Positions 33,534 to 44,999 of a stretch of DNA of 64,000 nt are shown here, piece by piece. The DNA is taken from positions 44,268,001 to 44,332,000 of the forward strand of contig CM073887.1 of NCBI GenBank assembly GCA_037176705.1, in the 5' to 3' direction. The DNA is from Molossus alvarezi. Taxonomy: Eukaryota; Chordata; Mammalia; Chiroptera; Molossidae. A program made the translations under genes and the position numbers. Every line of letters begins with the position of its first letter. Position 1 is the first letter of the stretch. The notes under the pieces are model-generated. The model saw only the letters and a program-made list of their open reading frames with translations, made no database searches and was not told the DNA's origin.

Positions 33534-33806
33534 CAGTCGTCCCTCGCCACTTCACGCTTCGACTTTCGTGGCTTCACTCTATCGCAGTTTTTTCAAATAT
33601 ATTTATTAAAAAGTTGATCAAGACAGTGAAAATGATAAAGCATGTGCTCGGTTGTCTGAGTCAATTATACACTCCTGTATTATAGTTAAAATTACTATAC
33701 GTGTGGACCATAGGCCTATGTATTCGAGCACCCCAGGAATCCTTCAACGCCAGGTGCAACCACTAGAGTCTGGAACGGATTAACCATGATAAACAAGGGA
33801 CAACTA
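33534..33806 (+). mobile_element. 273-bp Tigger-like MITE
   Basis: Starts CAGTCGTCCCTCGCCACTTC and ends with the inverted form GTTTATCATGG...ACAAGGGACAACTA reversed; flanked by TA on both sides (33532-33533, 33807-33808), the target of Tc1/mariner-Tigger elements. No transposase. A second copy lies inverted at 59154-59703; after removal of a SINE that copy is also 273 bp. Confidence 0.75.
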
Positions 33807-34545
33807 TATTCAATTCTCTCTTTCTGCAAACTGGCCTCTGATTCCCAGGTCCACACATCAAGCAATATGGCCTTTGGGAATTCCCAGGCTTTGTAACCCA
33901 GCTTCAGTCAGGTGCCCACCCCTGAGCCAATCAACTTGACCAAAGGGACAGAAAACCCCAATTAGTCAAGTGTGTGTTAGGTGTGTTCGTGGTGCTCCTA
34001 TGGTAACTGGATGGCAGTGAGGGGCAGCCTCCTAGGAAAAGGTACTGGCCAGGGGACTTCTGGTCAAGATGGTGGTGTAGGTACACATGGTACTCGCTTC
34101 CTCCCACAACCACATCAGAATTACAACTAAACTACAGAAAACCATCATTCAAAACCACCTGACAAGGAGCTGGATGGAAGTCCTACAACTATGAAATTAA
34201 AGAAGAAGCCCCATAGAGACTGGTAGGAGGGGTGGAGGCAAGGACAGGCTGGTCCCACACCCACGTGTGGCAGGTAAAAATCAGCAGGACACCTCTACTG
34301 GGAAGGTCCTCCCTGAGGAGTGAGGGGTCCCCATCCCACACCAGGTGCCCCTAGCTTAGGGTTCCTGTGCCAGGAAGAGAAGTCCCCATAACTTCTGTTT
34401 GTAAAAACCAGCGGGAACTGAGGCTCAGGGAGGCTGAGTCTTCTGGAGCCCCAGGCAGTTCTTCTTAAAGGGCCCATGCTCGAACTTACTCGGATTCACA
34501 CCCTCCAGGCTCCAGTGTGGGGGAGGCAGCTTAAAAGGCATCAGA

Positions 34546-34794
34546 GCTCTGGCCGGTTTTGTTCAGTGGTTAGAGTGTCGGCCTGTGGTCCAGAGAGACC
34601 TGGGTTCGGTTCTCGTTAAGGGCACGTACCTCGGTTGCAGTTTGTCCCTGGCCCTGGTTGGTCATGCAGGTGGCAACCACTTGATGTGTCCCTTTCATGT
34701 TGATGTTTCTTTCTCTCTCTCTTCCTCTCTCTCCCTCCCACTCTACCTGAACAAAAAATGGGAAAATGTCCTCAGGTGAGGATAAAAAAAAAAA
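34546..34794 (+). repeat. VES SINE, form B, inside the old HAL1
   Basis: Inserted in the 5' untranslated region of the HAL1. The duplication AAAAGGCATCAGA (34533-34545) and AAAAGGTGTCAGA (from about 34795) has two mismatches, so it is an older insertion. Confidence 0.9.
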
Positions 34795-35187
34795 AAAAGG
34801 TGTCAGAGATATCTGGAGAAGAACTGAGTTGTTTGGCATCAGGGTGAGAGCTGGAGGGGCAGATTTCTCCCAGGACACATGTGCTGGCAAAGGCCATTGT
34901 TCCTTTAGTGAGCCCTTCCCCCCACAAAGCCCAGCAGATGGCTGCCATATCTGAACAACAACCTGGCTCTCTCTGTTTGCCCCACCCTGGTGCTTCCCTA
35001 AGGCCCTGCCCCACCCAACTTACAGGCCCACCCAAGCTGTTTCCAGTGGTTTTACCATAGAATTGGCCTATCTTAGCTCCTGCTTCAGACCCTATAGGAC
35101 GTCTACTACAATAGGCCACCCTACAAAGCCTAGAAGACGTAGCCACTCTACCTAATACATAGAAACAAACACAGGGAGGCAACCAAA

Positions 35188-36092
35188 ATCAGGAGACAAA
35201 GAAACATGTCCCAGCTGAAAGAACAGAATAAGACTCCAGGGAAAGAAGTAAACGAAACAGAGATAAGCAATCTAACAGATGCAGAGTTTAAAACACTGGT
35301 TATAAGGATGCTCAAGGAACTTAGTGAGGATCTCAAGAACATAAAAAGGACCAGTCAGAAATAAAGGATGCACAGTCAGAAATAAAGAATGCATTAACTG
35401 AAATAAAGAATAATTTATAGGGAATCGATAGCAAAGTAGATGAAGCCAAGAAGCAAACCATCGATTTGGAATATAAGGAAGCAAAAAACACCCAATCAGA
35501 ACAACAACAAAAAAGAATTAAAAAAAAAAAAATGAGGATAGTGTAAGGAGCCCCCAGGACAACTTCAAGCACACCAACATTTGCATCATGGGTGTGCCAG
35601 AAGGAGAACAGAGAGAGCAAGAAATTGAAAACCTATTTGAATAAATAATGACAGATAATTTCCCTAACTTGGTGAAAACAGACATACAAGTCCAGGAGGC
35701 ACAGAGAGTCCCAAACAAGATGAACTCAAAGAGGCCTACACCAAGGCACATCATCATCAAAATGCAAAAGGTTAAAGAAAAAGAGAGAATCTTAAAAGCA
35801 GCAAGAGAAAAGAGGTTAGTTACCTAAAAGGGAGCTCCCATAAAACTGGCAGCTGATTTCTCAAAAGAAACTTTGCAGACCAAAAGGGAGTGGCAAGAAA
35901 TATTCAAAGTGATGAAAAGCAAAGACCTACAGCCAAGATTGCTCTATCCTGCAAAGCTGTAATTTAGAATCAATGGACATAAAAAGAGTATTCCAGACAA
36001 GAAAAAGCTAAGGAGTTCATTATCACTAAACCAGTATTTTATGAAATGTTGAAGGGTCTTCTTAAAGAAGAAAATAAAAAATATAAACAATA
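35188..36092 (+). pseudogene. Broken L1-type ORF1 of the old HAL1
   Basis: Colinear with the intact ORF1 at 54329-55270. The start codon position reads ATC instead of ATG (35188-35190). There are in-frame stops, for example in the TTTGAATAAATAATG stretch near 35636-35650 and in TTACCTAAAAGG near 35820, and indels that shift the frame. It cannot make the nucleic acid-binding ORF1 protein. Confidence 0.8.
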
Positions 36093-36259
36093 AAATGGCA
36101 GTAAATGCATACCTATCAACAAATTGAATCTACAAACCAAATGAACAAGCAGAACAGAAACATTCTCATAGATACAGAGAACTTTTTGTTGGTCGCCAGA
36201 TGGGAGGGGCATTGGGGGAATGAGTGAAAAAGGTGGAGGGTTTAAGAAGTACAAACTGG

Positions 36260-36525
36260 CCCTGGCCGGTTTTGCTCAGTGGTTAGAGCATCGGCCTGCA
36301 GTTCAGAGTGACCCGGGTTTGGTTCCCACTTAAGGGCACATACCTCGGTTGCAGTTTGTCCCCGGCCCTGGTTGGGTCGTGCGGGAGGCAGTCACTCGAT
36401 GTGTCCCTTTCACATCGATGTTTCTCCCTCTCTCTCTTCCTCTCTTTCCATTCCTCTCTCTCCCTCCCACTCTATCTGGACAAAAAATGGAAAAATGCCC
36501 TCAGGTGAGGCTAAAAAAAAAAAAA
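36260..36525 (+). repeat. VES SINE, form B, inside the old HAL1 3' region
   Basis: Perfect 13-bp duplication AAGTACAAACTGG at 36247-36259 and 36526-36538. Body contains a second CTCTTTCC block that lengthens the pyrimidine tract. Confidence 0.9.
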
Positions 36526-36780
36526 AAGTACAAACTGGTTATTAGACTAACTAACCTCAAAGGGAAGAGATAAACCAAAGAACTTATATGCATATATACA
36601 TAACCAGTGGACACAGACAACAGTGTGGAGAGGCAGGAGAGGCATGGGACTGAGGAGGGAGGCAATGGGGGAAAAGGGGGGGACATCTGTAGTACATTCA
36701 ACAATAAGGATAAGTTTAAAAAAATAAAATAATACATAAAAATAAAAATCAATAATAATTTTTTTAAAAGGTACTGGCCA

Positions 36781-37960
36781 CCTAGGTAATACAACAGATA
36801 TCCGCTAGGACCACCAATGTCCTATGAATGACGCCACTGGAATTATGCCGTGCACATACTATGTGATGGAAGTCCTGGTGGAATATTTTATTTCTAGACT
36901 CAAACCAATCAGATTGGCTTCTTCTTCCCATGTCCTCCCTCCTCTGAAGATCTCAATACTAGAGTCCATCCTGTCCTCTGGAGTCCCAGGCTTTGAAATG
37001 CTGCCCATTTCTTCTAACCCTAGTGCCAAAGTCCCAACATTCTTCAGTGCCCAAGTTTAGCTTATGATAGGAGCTGGTTGCGAAGACCACAAATTGTTAC
37101 CCTTTTTTTAAAAACATCAACTGTATAACATTTGGTGCTTTTCATAACACCACTCTGCTTGTGCCTTACTGTGCTGTTTCTCTCTATAGCAAACCACCAA
37201 TATTTCTTGTCTCCTCTCTAAAAAAGAAAAACAGAGGGAAAGCGAGAGAAATGCCAATACTCTGCTCTCCCAGGGGTTCCTTGGTCAGAGAGCAATTTAG
37301 AACCTGAAGGAAATCCCTACGGGGAGGCCCTGCTCCCATGTCTCACTAATTCTGGGTTTAATTCTCTCTTGTGAGCCAGGCATTGAATTACTGCCTCCTC
37401 CCATACCTCCTGTTTCCCATTGTCTCATCTAATAAAGGTTCCAGATCTGAAAGTCTCTGAGACCCTAACCCTAATCCAATTAAGCCCTGCAACAGCAACT
37501 AGTCTCAGGAAAGACAAAAGGTGAAGAGGTTAATAGCAGGCGGAACCTCCACTGACAAGCTAAATTAGCCTTGCCCACCTCAGGAGAAATGTTAAAAGCA
37601 GATCACTACAACTGCTGTTGGTGATTAACATTTGCTCAAAATCTAAGCAGGTGATTTGTTTTTTCCAAGTTAAATGTTAACCTGAGGAAAGAGAGACAGT
37701 AGCTATGGGAGAGGAATGTGAAGAAGGAAACAGAAAGACCAGCCTGCTGGGTGGATGTCTTCTTCCTGAAGTAGATGAGAGAATGCTAAGGAACAACCCC
37801 CCTGTGTCCCTCTCAGGTAAGAAAGATGGAGATTTTCAGCGTCGTCATTTAACGACAAGCTGTTTTCCAGGATGGGAATGGAAGTAAGGAAGCAGCTACC
37901 AAGCTTGACTTTGGAGGAGCCGGGTCAGGAGCTATCTAGAGGCCTTTCAGTTTTGTTATT
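36781..37960. other. Unique intergenic stretch
   Basis: Host DNA that resumes after the HAL1 target duplication. No gene recognised. Confidence 0.35.
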
Positions 37961-37966
37961 TTACCT

Positions 37967-38330
37967 TAGTCAGCTTGGGCTACTGTAACAAATACCACAG
38001 ACTGGGAAGGTTAAACGTTTATTTCTTACAGTTCTAAAGGCTGGGAAGTTCAAGGTCAAGAGGGCTGCCTTCTCCCTGTGTCTTCACATGTCAGGGAGAG
38101 GGGGAAGGGAGGGGGAGGGGAGGGGAGGGGAGGGGAGGGGAGGGGAGGGGAGGGGAGGGGAGGGGAGGGGAGGGGAGGGGAAGGGGAGGGGGTGGGAGAG
38201 GGAGAGGGAGAGGGAGAGCACTCTGGTCTCGTCATCCCCTTATAAGGGTACCAATCCCATCACAGGGGCTTCACCCCCCTTGACCTCATCCAAACTCACA
38301 TGTCAGATTTCTGTAAATTCATAGATTGAT
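37967..38330 (-). repeat. MLT1A-like LTR with (GGGGA)n expansion
   Basis: TTAGTCAGCTTGGGCTACTG, ACAAATACCACAGACTGGG, CTCCCTGTGTCTTCACATG and CTTATAAGGGTACCAATCCC follow the reversed MLT1A order. Between the last two the normally short AG-rich part has grown into a long GGGGA array. The 78-codon frame at 38088-38324 (Gly/Arg/Glu repeats) is that array and not a gene. Confidence 0.6.
38110..38185. repeat. (GGGGA)n tandem repeat
   Basis: Fourteen or so GGGGA units in near-perfect array, then GGGAGA variants to about 38217. Such G4-A arrays can form G-quadruplexes. Confidence 0.9.
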
Positions 38331-38679
38331 CCCAGTTTGAAAAAGTGTGTCAGAAACACTAGAGATTTCCAAGCAGAGAAGATACCTCCTTACTGAAGTC
38401 AAATACTGACTATGAGCGGATCTTTCCCACCCCAAATTTTGACTCATCCCACCCTGAAGACATTACACTCTCCTCTAGATCCATCCCACCTGTGTTGGTC
38501 CAGATCCCCTCAGCCCCCAGAGGCAGGTGAACTGATGCATTGGAGTAGCTTATACCAACTCGTGAGAGCTGTTTAGACATTTTGCAAGAACCCTTGGCAG
38601 AAGTCCGCGGTGGTGGGTGCATTTATACCATCAAATCAGCCAATACTACAAACAAGAGCTTTTGTTTCTAGAGATTCCA

Positions 38680-39085
38680 TTTACCAGCACATGACTGAGC
38701 AGATACTAAGATGGGATTAGACCTATATGGATTCTATTAGGGAAAATAACTGTGTGAGAAAAAATGGGAAGCAGGTCCATTTGCAAGAGCCATGTCAGAC
38801 ATTAAAGCAAGCCTGACCCCAAGTGAGGGAAGAAGAAAGGGGAAGGAGGTTGTAGAAACACTCTAAACTCTATATGCATTGGAAGGAAGGTTCTGCAAGG
38901 CTGCTGGGGAGTCCTCAAGCCAAAGTTGGCCATCAGTAGAGGTCTCTCAGGAATCAAGTCTGTCTTAGTATTCCTACAGCACTTGGTCATTTACAGGGAG
39001 TAGCCCGTGGGAAGTGTAGCCTCAGTTCATATGCAGTAATGGATTTCTGAACCCAGCAGCCAGGGCCCTAGGTCATTCGTGGTCC
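38680..39085 (-). repeat. Left LTR of the ERVL-like provirus
   Basis: Shares with the right LTR: GGGATTA..., TTCTATTAGGG/TTTTATTAGGGG, the AGCAAG(C/T)CTGACCCCAAGTGA block, CACTTGGTCATT and GTGGGAAGTGT in the same order. On the minus strand CCTAATA-AAT serves as the polyadenylation-type signal. Boundaries approximate. Confidence 0.55.
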
Positions 39086-39865
39086 CTGTTGTTGTTGGTC
39101 CTTGAGGCATGTTCTCTTTCACATCACAGTCTGTCCCTTGCACCACACCAGAAGGTTCAGGAAGTAGTTCCTCCAAGGTTCCCATGGGCCTTTCTTCCTA
39201 AGAAATGAGCCACAGCCCCCTTCACAGCAGTTGAACTTGGGGTACAATTGAGCATCCTTATTCCTCCTCCACTCTTTATTCTAAATCCTCCTCACCCTTA
39301 GCTCCCAACTCAGCAGGTGTGGGTGGCTTACCTGGTGGTATGACCTTCATTCCTGAAAGGTCTTAATCGTAATCATACCCTTCTCAGTTGGGGGCAGCTG
39401 CACATGTCTATTCACAGTTATCGTAGGACAGAGGAGTGCCAGGAGGCAACTCAGTGGGTTGCCTGGGTTCTGCACATGTTCCTCTCTGTCCCATTGTGTG
39501 AAAGCACTCCTACCTCCTGCTGATGAAGGTCAATGACTCCTATCCATATGGCTATTCCTTTTTTTACCAGCTGATACCTGTGCACAAGGACTCCAAAGTG
39601 TCCTGGCAGAAGCCTTAACTTGTGGTGTCTTGCTGTGTCTCCTGGCAAGGGTATGCCCTCTTTTGGGACCAGGACCTTCAACCCTGCAGAGAAGAGAGTT
39701 GTAGGAACAGGAGACACAAAATCCACCTAGTGGATTGTTGAATATAGTAGTAAGGGTGTCACTTCTGTTTCTACCTCTTGGTTTCCAGACTCATGTATCC
39801 TTCCTTTTGGAGACACAGTGCCATATACAGGTCTTTAGGCATTGAAGGATGGCACCTCATCCTTT

Positions 39866-40117
39866 TTTTTTTTTTTTTTTTTTTTTTTAATCCTCACCCG
39901 AGGACATTTTTTTTCCCATTTTTTGTTCAGATAGAGTGGAGGAGAGAGAGAGAGAAACATTGACGTGAAAGGGACACATCGAGTGGCTGCCACCCGCACG
40001 ACCAACCAGGGCCGGGGACAAACTGCAACCGAGGTACATGCCCTTAGCGGGAACCGAACCCGGGTCTCTCTGGACCACAGATCGACGCTCTAACCGCTGA
40101 GCCAAACCAGCCAGGGC
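39866..40117 (-). repeat. VES SINE, form B
   Basis: Complete copy with a 22-base T run (A-tail). Perfect 15-bp duplication GGCACCTCATCCTTT at 39851-39865 and 40118-40132. Inserted in the provirus. Confidence 0.95.
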
Positions 40118-41132
40118 GGCACCTCATCCTTTCAGGGCATTTCCTCAGTGGGCACTTTAGTTGTTCCTTTAGAAGTCCACTCCAGGATTCTTATGAGACC
40201 AGCTGTCTCAGGATGGTGTGGTATGTGATACAATTAGTGAGTCCTACAGTCATGGGCCCACTTCTGAACCTCCTTAGCTTGAAGTATATCCCTTAGTTGG
40301 ATACTGTGCTCTAGGGGAATCCATACATGTGGATCAGGCATTCTATAAACCCCAAATAGTGATGCTGGGTGAGATGCTGTGGACAGGAAAGGCAAACCCA
40401 TGCCCAGAATGAGTATCTACCCATGTGAGGAGGAACCACTGGCCCTTCCAGGCTGCTGTCCTTGAGGACCAGTGCTATATCAAGATCAACTCTGTTGCTG
40501 ACATTCAGAGGCAGCCTTAGCTATATTGGCCTTGCTAAGTGGCAATGCATGCTGCTGGACCCATAGACAGCCTCCATGTCTGCCACCTCAGCCATTCTGT
40601 GCATGTGCCGATTGTGTCAGTCTTAGGGTGGACAATGACAGCTGACATCACTGGCCAAGTCATTTTGTGAAATTGATTGTTCAGAGGCTCTTTCTTGGTG
40701 GATGCCTCCAGGTGGACATTAACGTCTGCTACAAAGTTCTTCGCATACTGTGTCCACTCTCATTCGTATGTCCACATGTCTTTGCCTCTGACCTCCTCAG
40801 CCACTGCCCAGGATCTGAGTGTATTCCCACCAGTGGCCATCTTCTCTCCCACATAAAGTGGATGGCCAAGTGCACTGCTCACAGCTCTATCTACTGGGAA
40901 GATTTTCTCTCTACACTGAGTTTCTGGGCCACCCTGAATGCGTGACTGTTATCCACTTTTAGTTTGCTTCCAAATGTCAAGCCAACCCATTTATAAACCA
41001 AATTGGGGATTTCCCCCTCTTTCAGCTGGTCACACAGAGCTCTGTACACAGCCATCGGTATAACCTAGAGGAAGGGCACTGGTGCAACTGATGGGTAGTG
41101 ACAGGAGGGTCTGGGCTACCTGCTTATGCAGC

Positions 41133-41528
41133 TTACTCATGCCCTGTAGTCCAGTTCAGACTCAGTCTTGGATGGATCATTTCTATATTATAATGAACTG
41201 CAGTTATGCAACTATGACTTTGCAGCTTTGACAGGACTCCGAGGCTACTAACAGCCATTTCAAAGGTAGAATCTCTGGGTGCCCCATGGTCAAGTTTCAA
41301 ACTTCCAGAACTCAATTTCATCTCCACCAGGGCCCAGTAATATGCCAAAAGCTGATTCTTAAAGGGACTATCAATCCCTGAGGGCATGGCCCTGCTCCAG
41401 ATCCCAGGACTGGCATTGTGATTCTTCCACTGGTACTTGCCATAAGCTCCATAGTGTATCTCTTCCCAGTACTGACACCTCCAGTCCCATGGGATCTGCC
41501 AGATTGTATGACCCAAGTGGCATGGCAA
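41133..41528 (-). pseudogene. ERVL-like pol remnant (RNase H region)
   Basis: The 131-codon reverse-strand frame contains a stretch of the type SPF-QLLA-YWALVE, typical of the start of the RNase H domain in class III endogenous retroviruses. It has no active-site continuity beyond this and ends in stops on both sides. Recognised by motif only. Confidence 0.5.
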
Positions 41529-42032
41529 TTACTCCACCATCTGGATTTGCTGAATCACCCTTTTCTGCACTGGGTCCTACTCAAAGCTGGCTGCCTTCAG
41601 TGTCTCCCGTATATGAGCAAGAGCAATATTCATAGGTGTGGAATGTGCTTCCTCCAAAACCCAAAGGAGCTTACCCGTGCTGGGCTTTCTTCATTGTTGT
41701 AGGGAATGCAAGATATGCAATTCAGTTTTGTTGTTGTTGTTTGGTTTTGGAGGTCCCTGACCACTGGATTCCTAAAAACTTCACTGAAGTGGCCAATCTC
41801 TGAATTTTTACAGGGCTATTGTACCACCCACTGGAGGACACATGTCTTACCTAGGGCTCCAGCACACTAGCCACCTTATCCTGACCAATCAGCTGGATGC
41901 CATCAGTGTACTGGTGCAGTCCAGATCTCTTTGGACTATATTATGACAGAGGGTGAAAGAATTCAAATAGATCTGAGGCAAAACTATCAGTGAATATTTT
42001 TGCTCACCCCACAGGAATAAAAACTGTTCCTG

Positions 42033-42266
42033 GTCCTGGCTAGTTTGACTCAGCGGTTAGAGCATTGGCCTGCAGTCTAGGGAGACCCGGGTTTGGTTCC
42101 CGCTAAGGGCACATACCTCAGTTGCAGTTTGTCCCCGGCCTGGTTGGGTGGTGCGGGAGACAGCCACTCGATGTGTCCCTTTCACGTCGATGTTTCTCTC
42201 TCTCTCCCCCTCCCACTGTATCTGAACAAAAAATGGAAAAATGTCCTCGGGTGAGGATAAAAAAGA
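42033..42266 (+). repeat. VES SINE, form B
   Basis: Flanked by AAAAACTGTTCCTG (42019-42032) and AAAAACTGTTTCTG (42267-42280), one mismatch in 14. Lies in the provirus in the orientation opposite to it. Confidence 0.9.
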
Positions 42267-43649
42267 AAAAACTGTTTCTGATCCTCTTTTCTAATTGGAA
42301 TGGAAAAGAATGCATTTACCAAATGACCACTGGGTAAATCTGAAGACTCCATGAACCCGCCTTGAACTGGACTTTAGCCAGGACTCCACTTATTACCTGG
42401 CCCTCATAGGCCTTCCCTCTTCTCAGGGGATGCAAGGACAACACAGATCAATGTCACCTCAGATCCTGGCTCCAATGGTCCTCGAAATGTTTGATTATGC
42501 CCCTTTCCCCTGTGTACAATCACCCAAATAAATTAGATCTCTTGGGGAAGGACTTGGAAAATCATCACAGCGTGTACGTGCCATGATATTGTAGGTTCCT
42601 ACCTTTTAGGGACCACCTCTTCAGTCAATGAGTTTCTGATCTTAAAACTGGCTCAGGTCTGGGAACTGAACAAAGGATCTTGACGCCCTTCTTGATACCT
42701 TTCTATTTTTTCTCTAAGTGTGCTATACTCTAATCAACTATTTTCACAATTTCCTGAGGATCAAACTCACTTGGCTGTCTCGCCAGCCAACCTTGCAGGT
42801 TTTTACAGTATTTGTGGCGTCCTGGCTTCTGGGAGTTAACTGCTGCCATCTGGTCTCTGTTATTCAGGGCCCTTCATCCCATTGTAGGTTAAAGAGCTCA
42901 GCCCCATGGCCACCTCTACCCCTCTGGCTGCAGAGGAGAGCCACTGTTAAACTTCCTCCTTCATTCTTGATGCCCTTGGTAAGTGATGTGTCCTCTGGGC
43001 TCTTCATGGAATATAACCTTCTGGTGGACCTTCTGTCCCTGCTGTTAGCCATTCCTGCATATACCCACTTCCTCCTACTACGACTTCCAGGGTAACTCAG
43101 GCATTTTCTACTTTGCTTGGAGTTGACCATTGTTTTTTTCAGGCTTCTAAGAGCCATCCCAGCAAGCGGCAGATTTTTTCCATCTTCTGGAGCACTCAAC
43201 AGGGTGTTAAATCTCATATTCTATGAAAGTGCCCCAAGTCAATCCGTTCTTGCTTATCCAGCCTCACATTCCAGCCTCTTTGATCAAACACCCCTAAAAC
43301 CCAATCCCACCCCTACTCCCCACCCTAGCTCCTGCCAGTACATGCTGCTAGTTTTAACAATTCTTTAAGTGCACATCTCAAGCCGGATTAGAATCTAGGC
43401 TGATTTTTACTAGTTATCTACCTGGCAACCAGGAGAGGAGGTGAGGTCAGCTCCTCGGGGAGCACCTGGTGCCTTGTAAGGGGAGATTTTCTGCAGCATA
43501 TTCTAGCACCATGGAAGTGCTGGCTCCTCCTGGGGAAGGGTGGGTTACATCTGCAAGCCCAGAAAGCCCAGGGCTGGCTGTGGGTTAACATCCTCAATAC
43601 CCATCCAGATGCCCTACCCCATGTTCCAGGGTCCCACAACCATCTTAGT

Positions 43650-43945
43650 CACTCAGGCTGCCATAACCAAATACCACAGACTGCATGGCTTAGACAACAG
43701 GGTCTTACTTTCTTTTGGTTCTGGTGGCTAGGAAATTCCTGGTGAGAGCTCTCTTCTTGTCTTGCAGATGGAGAGGTGTCTTCCTCTTCTCACAAGACTA
43801 CAGTCTTATCAGATTAGAGCCTTACCCGCACCATCTCATTTAACCTTAATCTTCTAAAAGCCCTATCTCCAAATACAAGTTAGATTGGGGATTAAAGTTG
43901 CAACATATGAATTTGGGGAGAACACAATTCAGTCCATAGCACAGA
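43650..43945 (-). repeat. MLT1A-like LTR
   Basis: TTAGTCACTCAGGCTGCC, ACCAAATACCACAGACTG, TGGTTCTGGTGGCTAGG and a 3' part AACATATGAATTTGGGG followed by CAATTCAGTCCATAGCAC fit reversed MLT1A. Lies in the gag region of the provirus, so the two elements are nested. Confidence 0.6.
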
Positions 43946-44459
43946 TTTTTTTCCCAGGGTGCTGTCCTTTGCATAACAGACCTGCCTTAGCTGAGCCTTC
44001 AGACATCTCTGCAGCTCTGCAACCCACACTGAGGTCTTCAGCCTGCTGCTCAAGTGTCTCCGCTTTTCTACTCCAGGTGGTAAGGGCCTCTTTGTGAACT
44101 ACCACCAAAGCATTATAGCTCTTGCACTTAGCCATTATCTACTTATTAATAGCTCTCATCTCTCATTATCCTTTTGCAGTTGCATCAGTAAAACTGCAGT
44201 AACCAGTGAACTCCATTGTCTTTGTGGGCACTGATTCCCCATATTTTCCAAATTCTCACATCATCACACTTGCCACAGCAGTCCCCTCCACCATGACATT
44301 TCCAAGGTCACCACCCATGAACCTTTACCAATTGAACCACCACACCGTACCAGAGACTATCTGTGTCTCATATCCTAACCTCTCCACATGTTGGGTGGTA
44401 GGTGATCTAATCCACATCTTGCTCCTGTCCCATTTTCTCAGACCACTCTCAATACGACT

Positions 44460-44960
44460 GTGTTAGTCCAGGTCATCTGAGAAGCAAACACCAAGAAGGG
44501 ATTAAGCATGCAAGAATTTTATTAGGGGAACTGCCTATAGGAGAGCAAATTGGGAGGGAGTCCAAAAGGCTGGAAAGCCATGGCAGACCATGAAGCAAGT
44601 CTGACCCCAAGTGAAGGAGGGAGAGAAGGAGAAAGGAAGGTTGGATAGAAGCATCCTAGACTTTCATGAAGTCTAAGGAAGTTTCAGCAAAGCCATTTAG
44701 CGGGAACCGAACCCGGGTCTCTAGGGACCGCAGGCCGACGCTCTAACCGCTGAGCCAAACCGGCCAGGGCTCAGCAAAGCCATTTAGGAGTGCTGGAGCC
44801 AAAGTCAACCATCAGAGAAAGCCTGGTATCCTTTCACACTTGGTCATTGGCTGGGAGCTCCCAGTGGGAAGTGTGGGCTCAGCACGAAGACTGCTATGGA
44901 TTTCAGAGCAAAGCAGCGAGGCCCTTGGTCAGTGATGACCCCTGTACTTAGAGGTCTGCA
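44460..44960 (-). repeat. Right LTR of the ERVL-like provirus
   Basis: Starts at TGTTAGTCCAGG (the 3' end in LTR sense) and contains TTTTATTAGGGGAAC and the blocks shared with the left copy. A 70-bp tailless SINE head interrupts it at 44701-44770. Confidence 0.55.
44701..44770 (-). repeat. Tailless VES head fragment with perfect 17-bp TSD
   Basis: A 70-bp insert equal to the form B tRNA-like head from its 5' end to just after the T-arm (TTCCCGC), minus orientation. No body, no A-tail. Perfect 17-bp duplication TCAGCAAAGCCATTTAG at 44684-44700 and 44771-44787. The first bases of the duplication (CTAA in SINE sense) equal the next bases of the SINE head, a microhomology at the 3' junction. Confidence 0.9.
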
Positions 44961-44999
44961 AGGTGCAGTCACCTCTCCACCGTGCTCCGGGCCTTCTCT

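Larger units (their letters stand above)
34052..36765 (+). mobile_element. Half-L1 (HAL1-like) element, old copy
   Basis: Begins GGGGACTTCTGGTCAAGATGG and runs through a 5' untranslated region, a broken ORF1 and a short 3' region into an A-rich end, without any ORF2. Flanked by a perfect 15-bp duplication, AAAAGGTACTGGCCA (34037-34051, 36766-36780). Two form B SINEs (34546-34794, 36260-36525) lie inside. With them removed the element is about 2.2 kb, the same as the young copy at 53435-55643, and it is colinear with that copy throughout. So the missing ORF2 is a property of the family, not a deletion in this copy. Confidence 0.8.

Noticed and set aside
38088..38324. Gly/Arg/Glu repeat protein frame
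   Set aside because: It is the translated (GGGGA)n array within an LTR.
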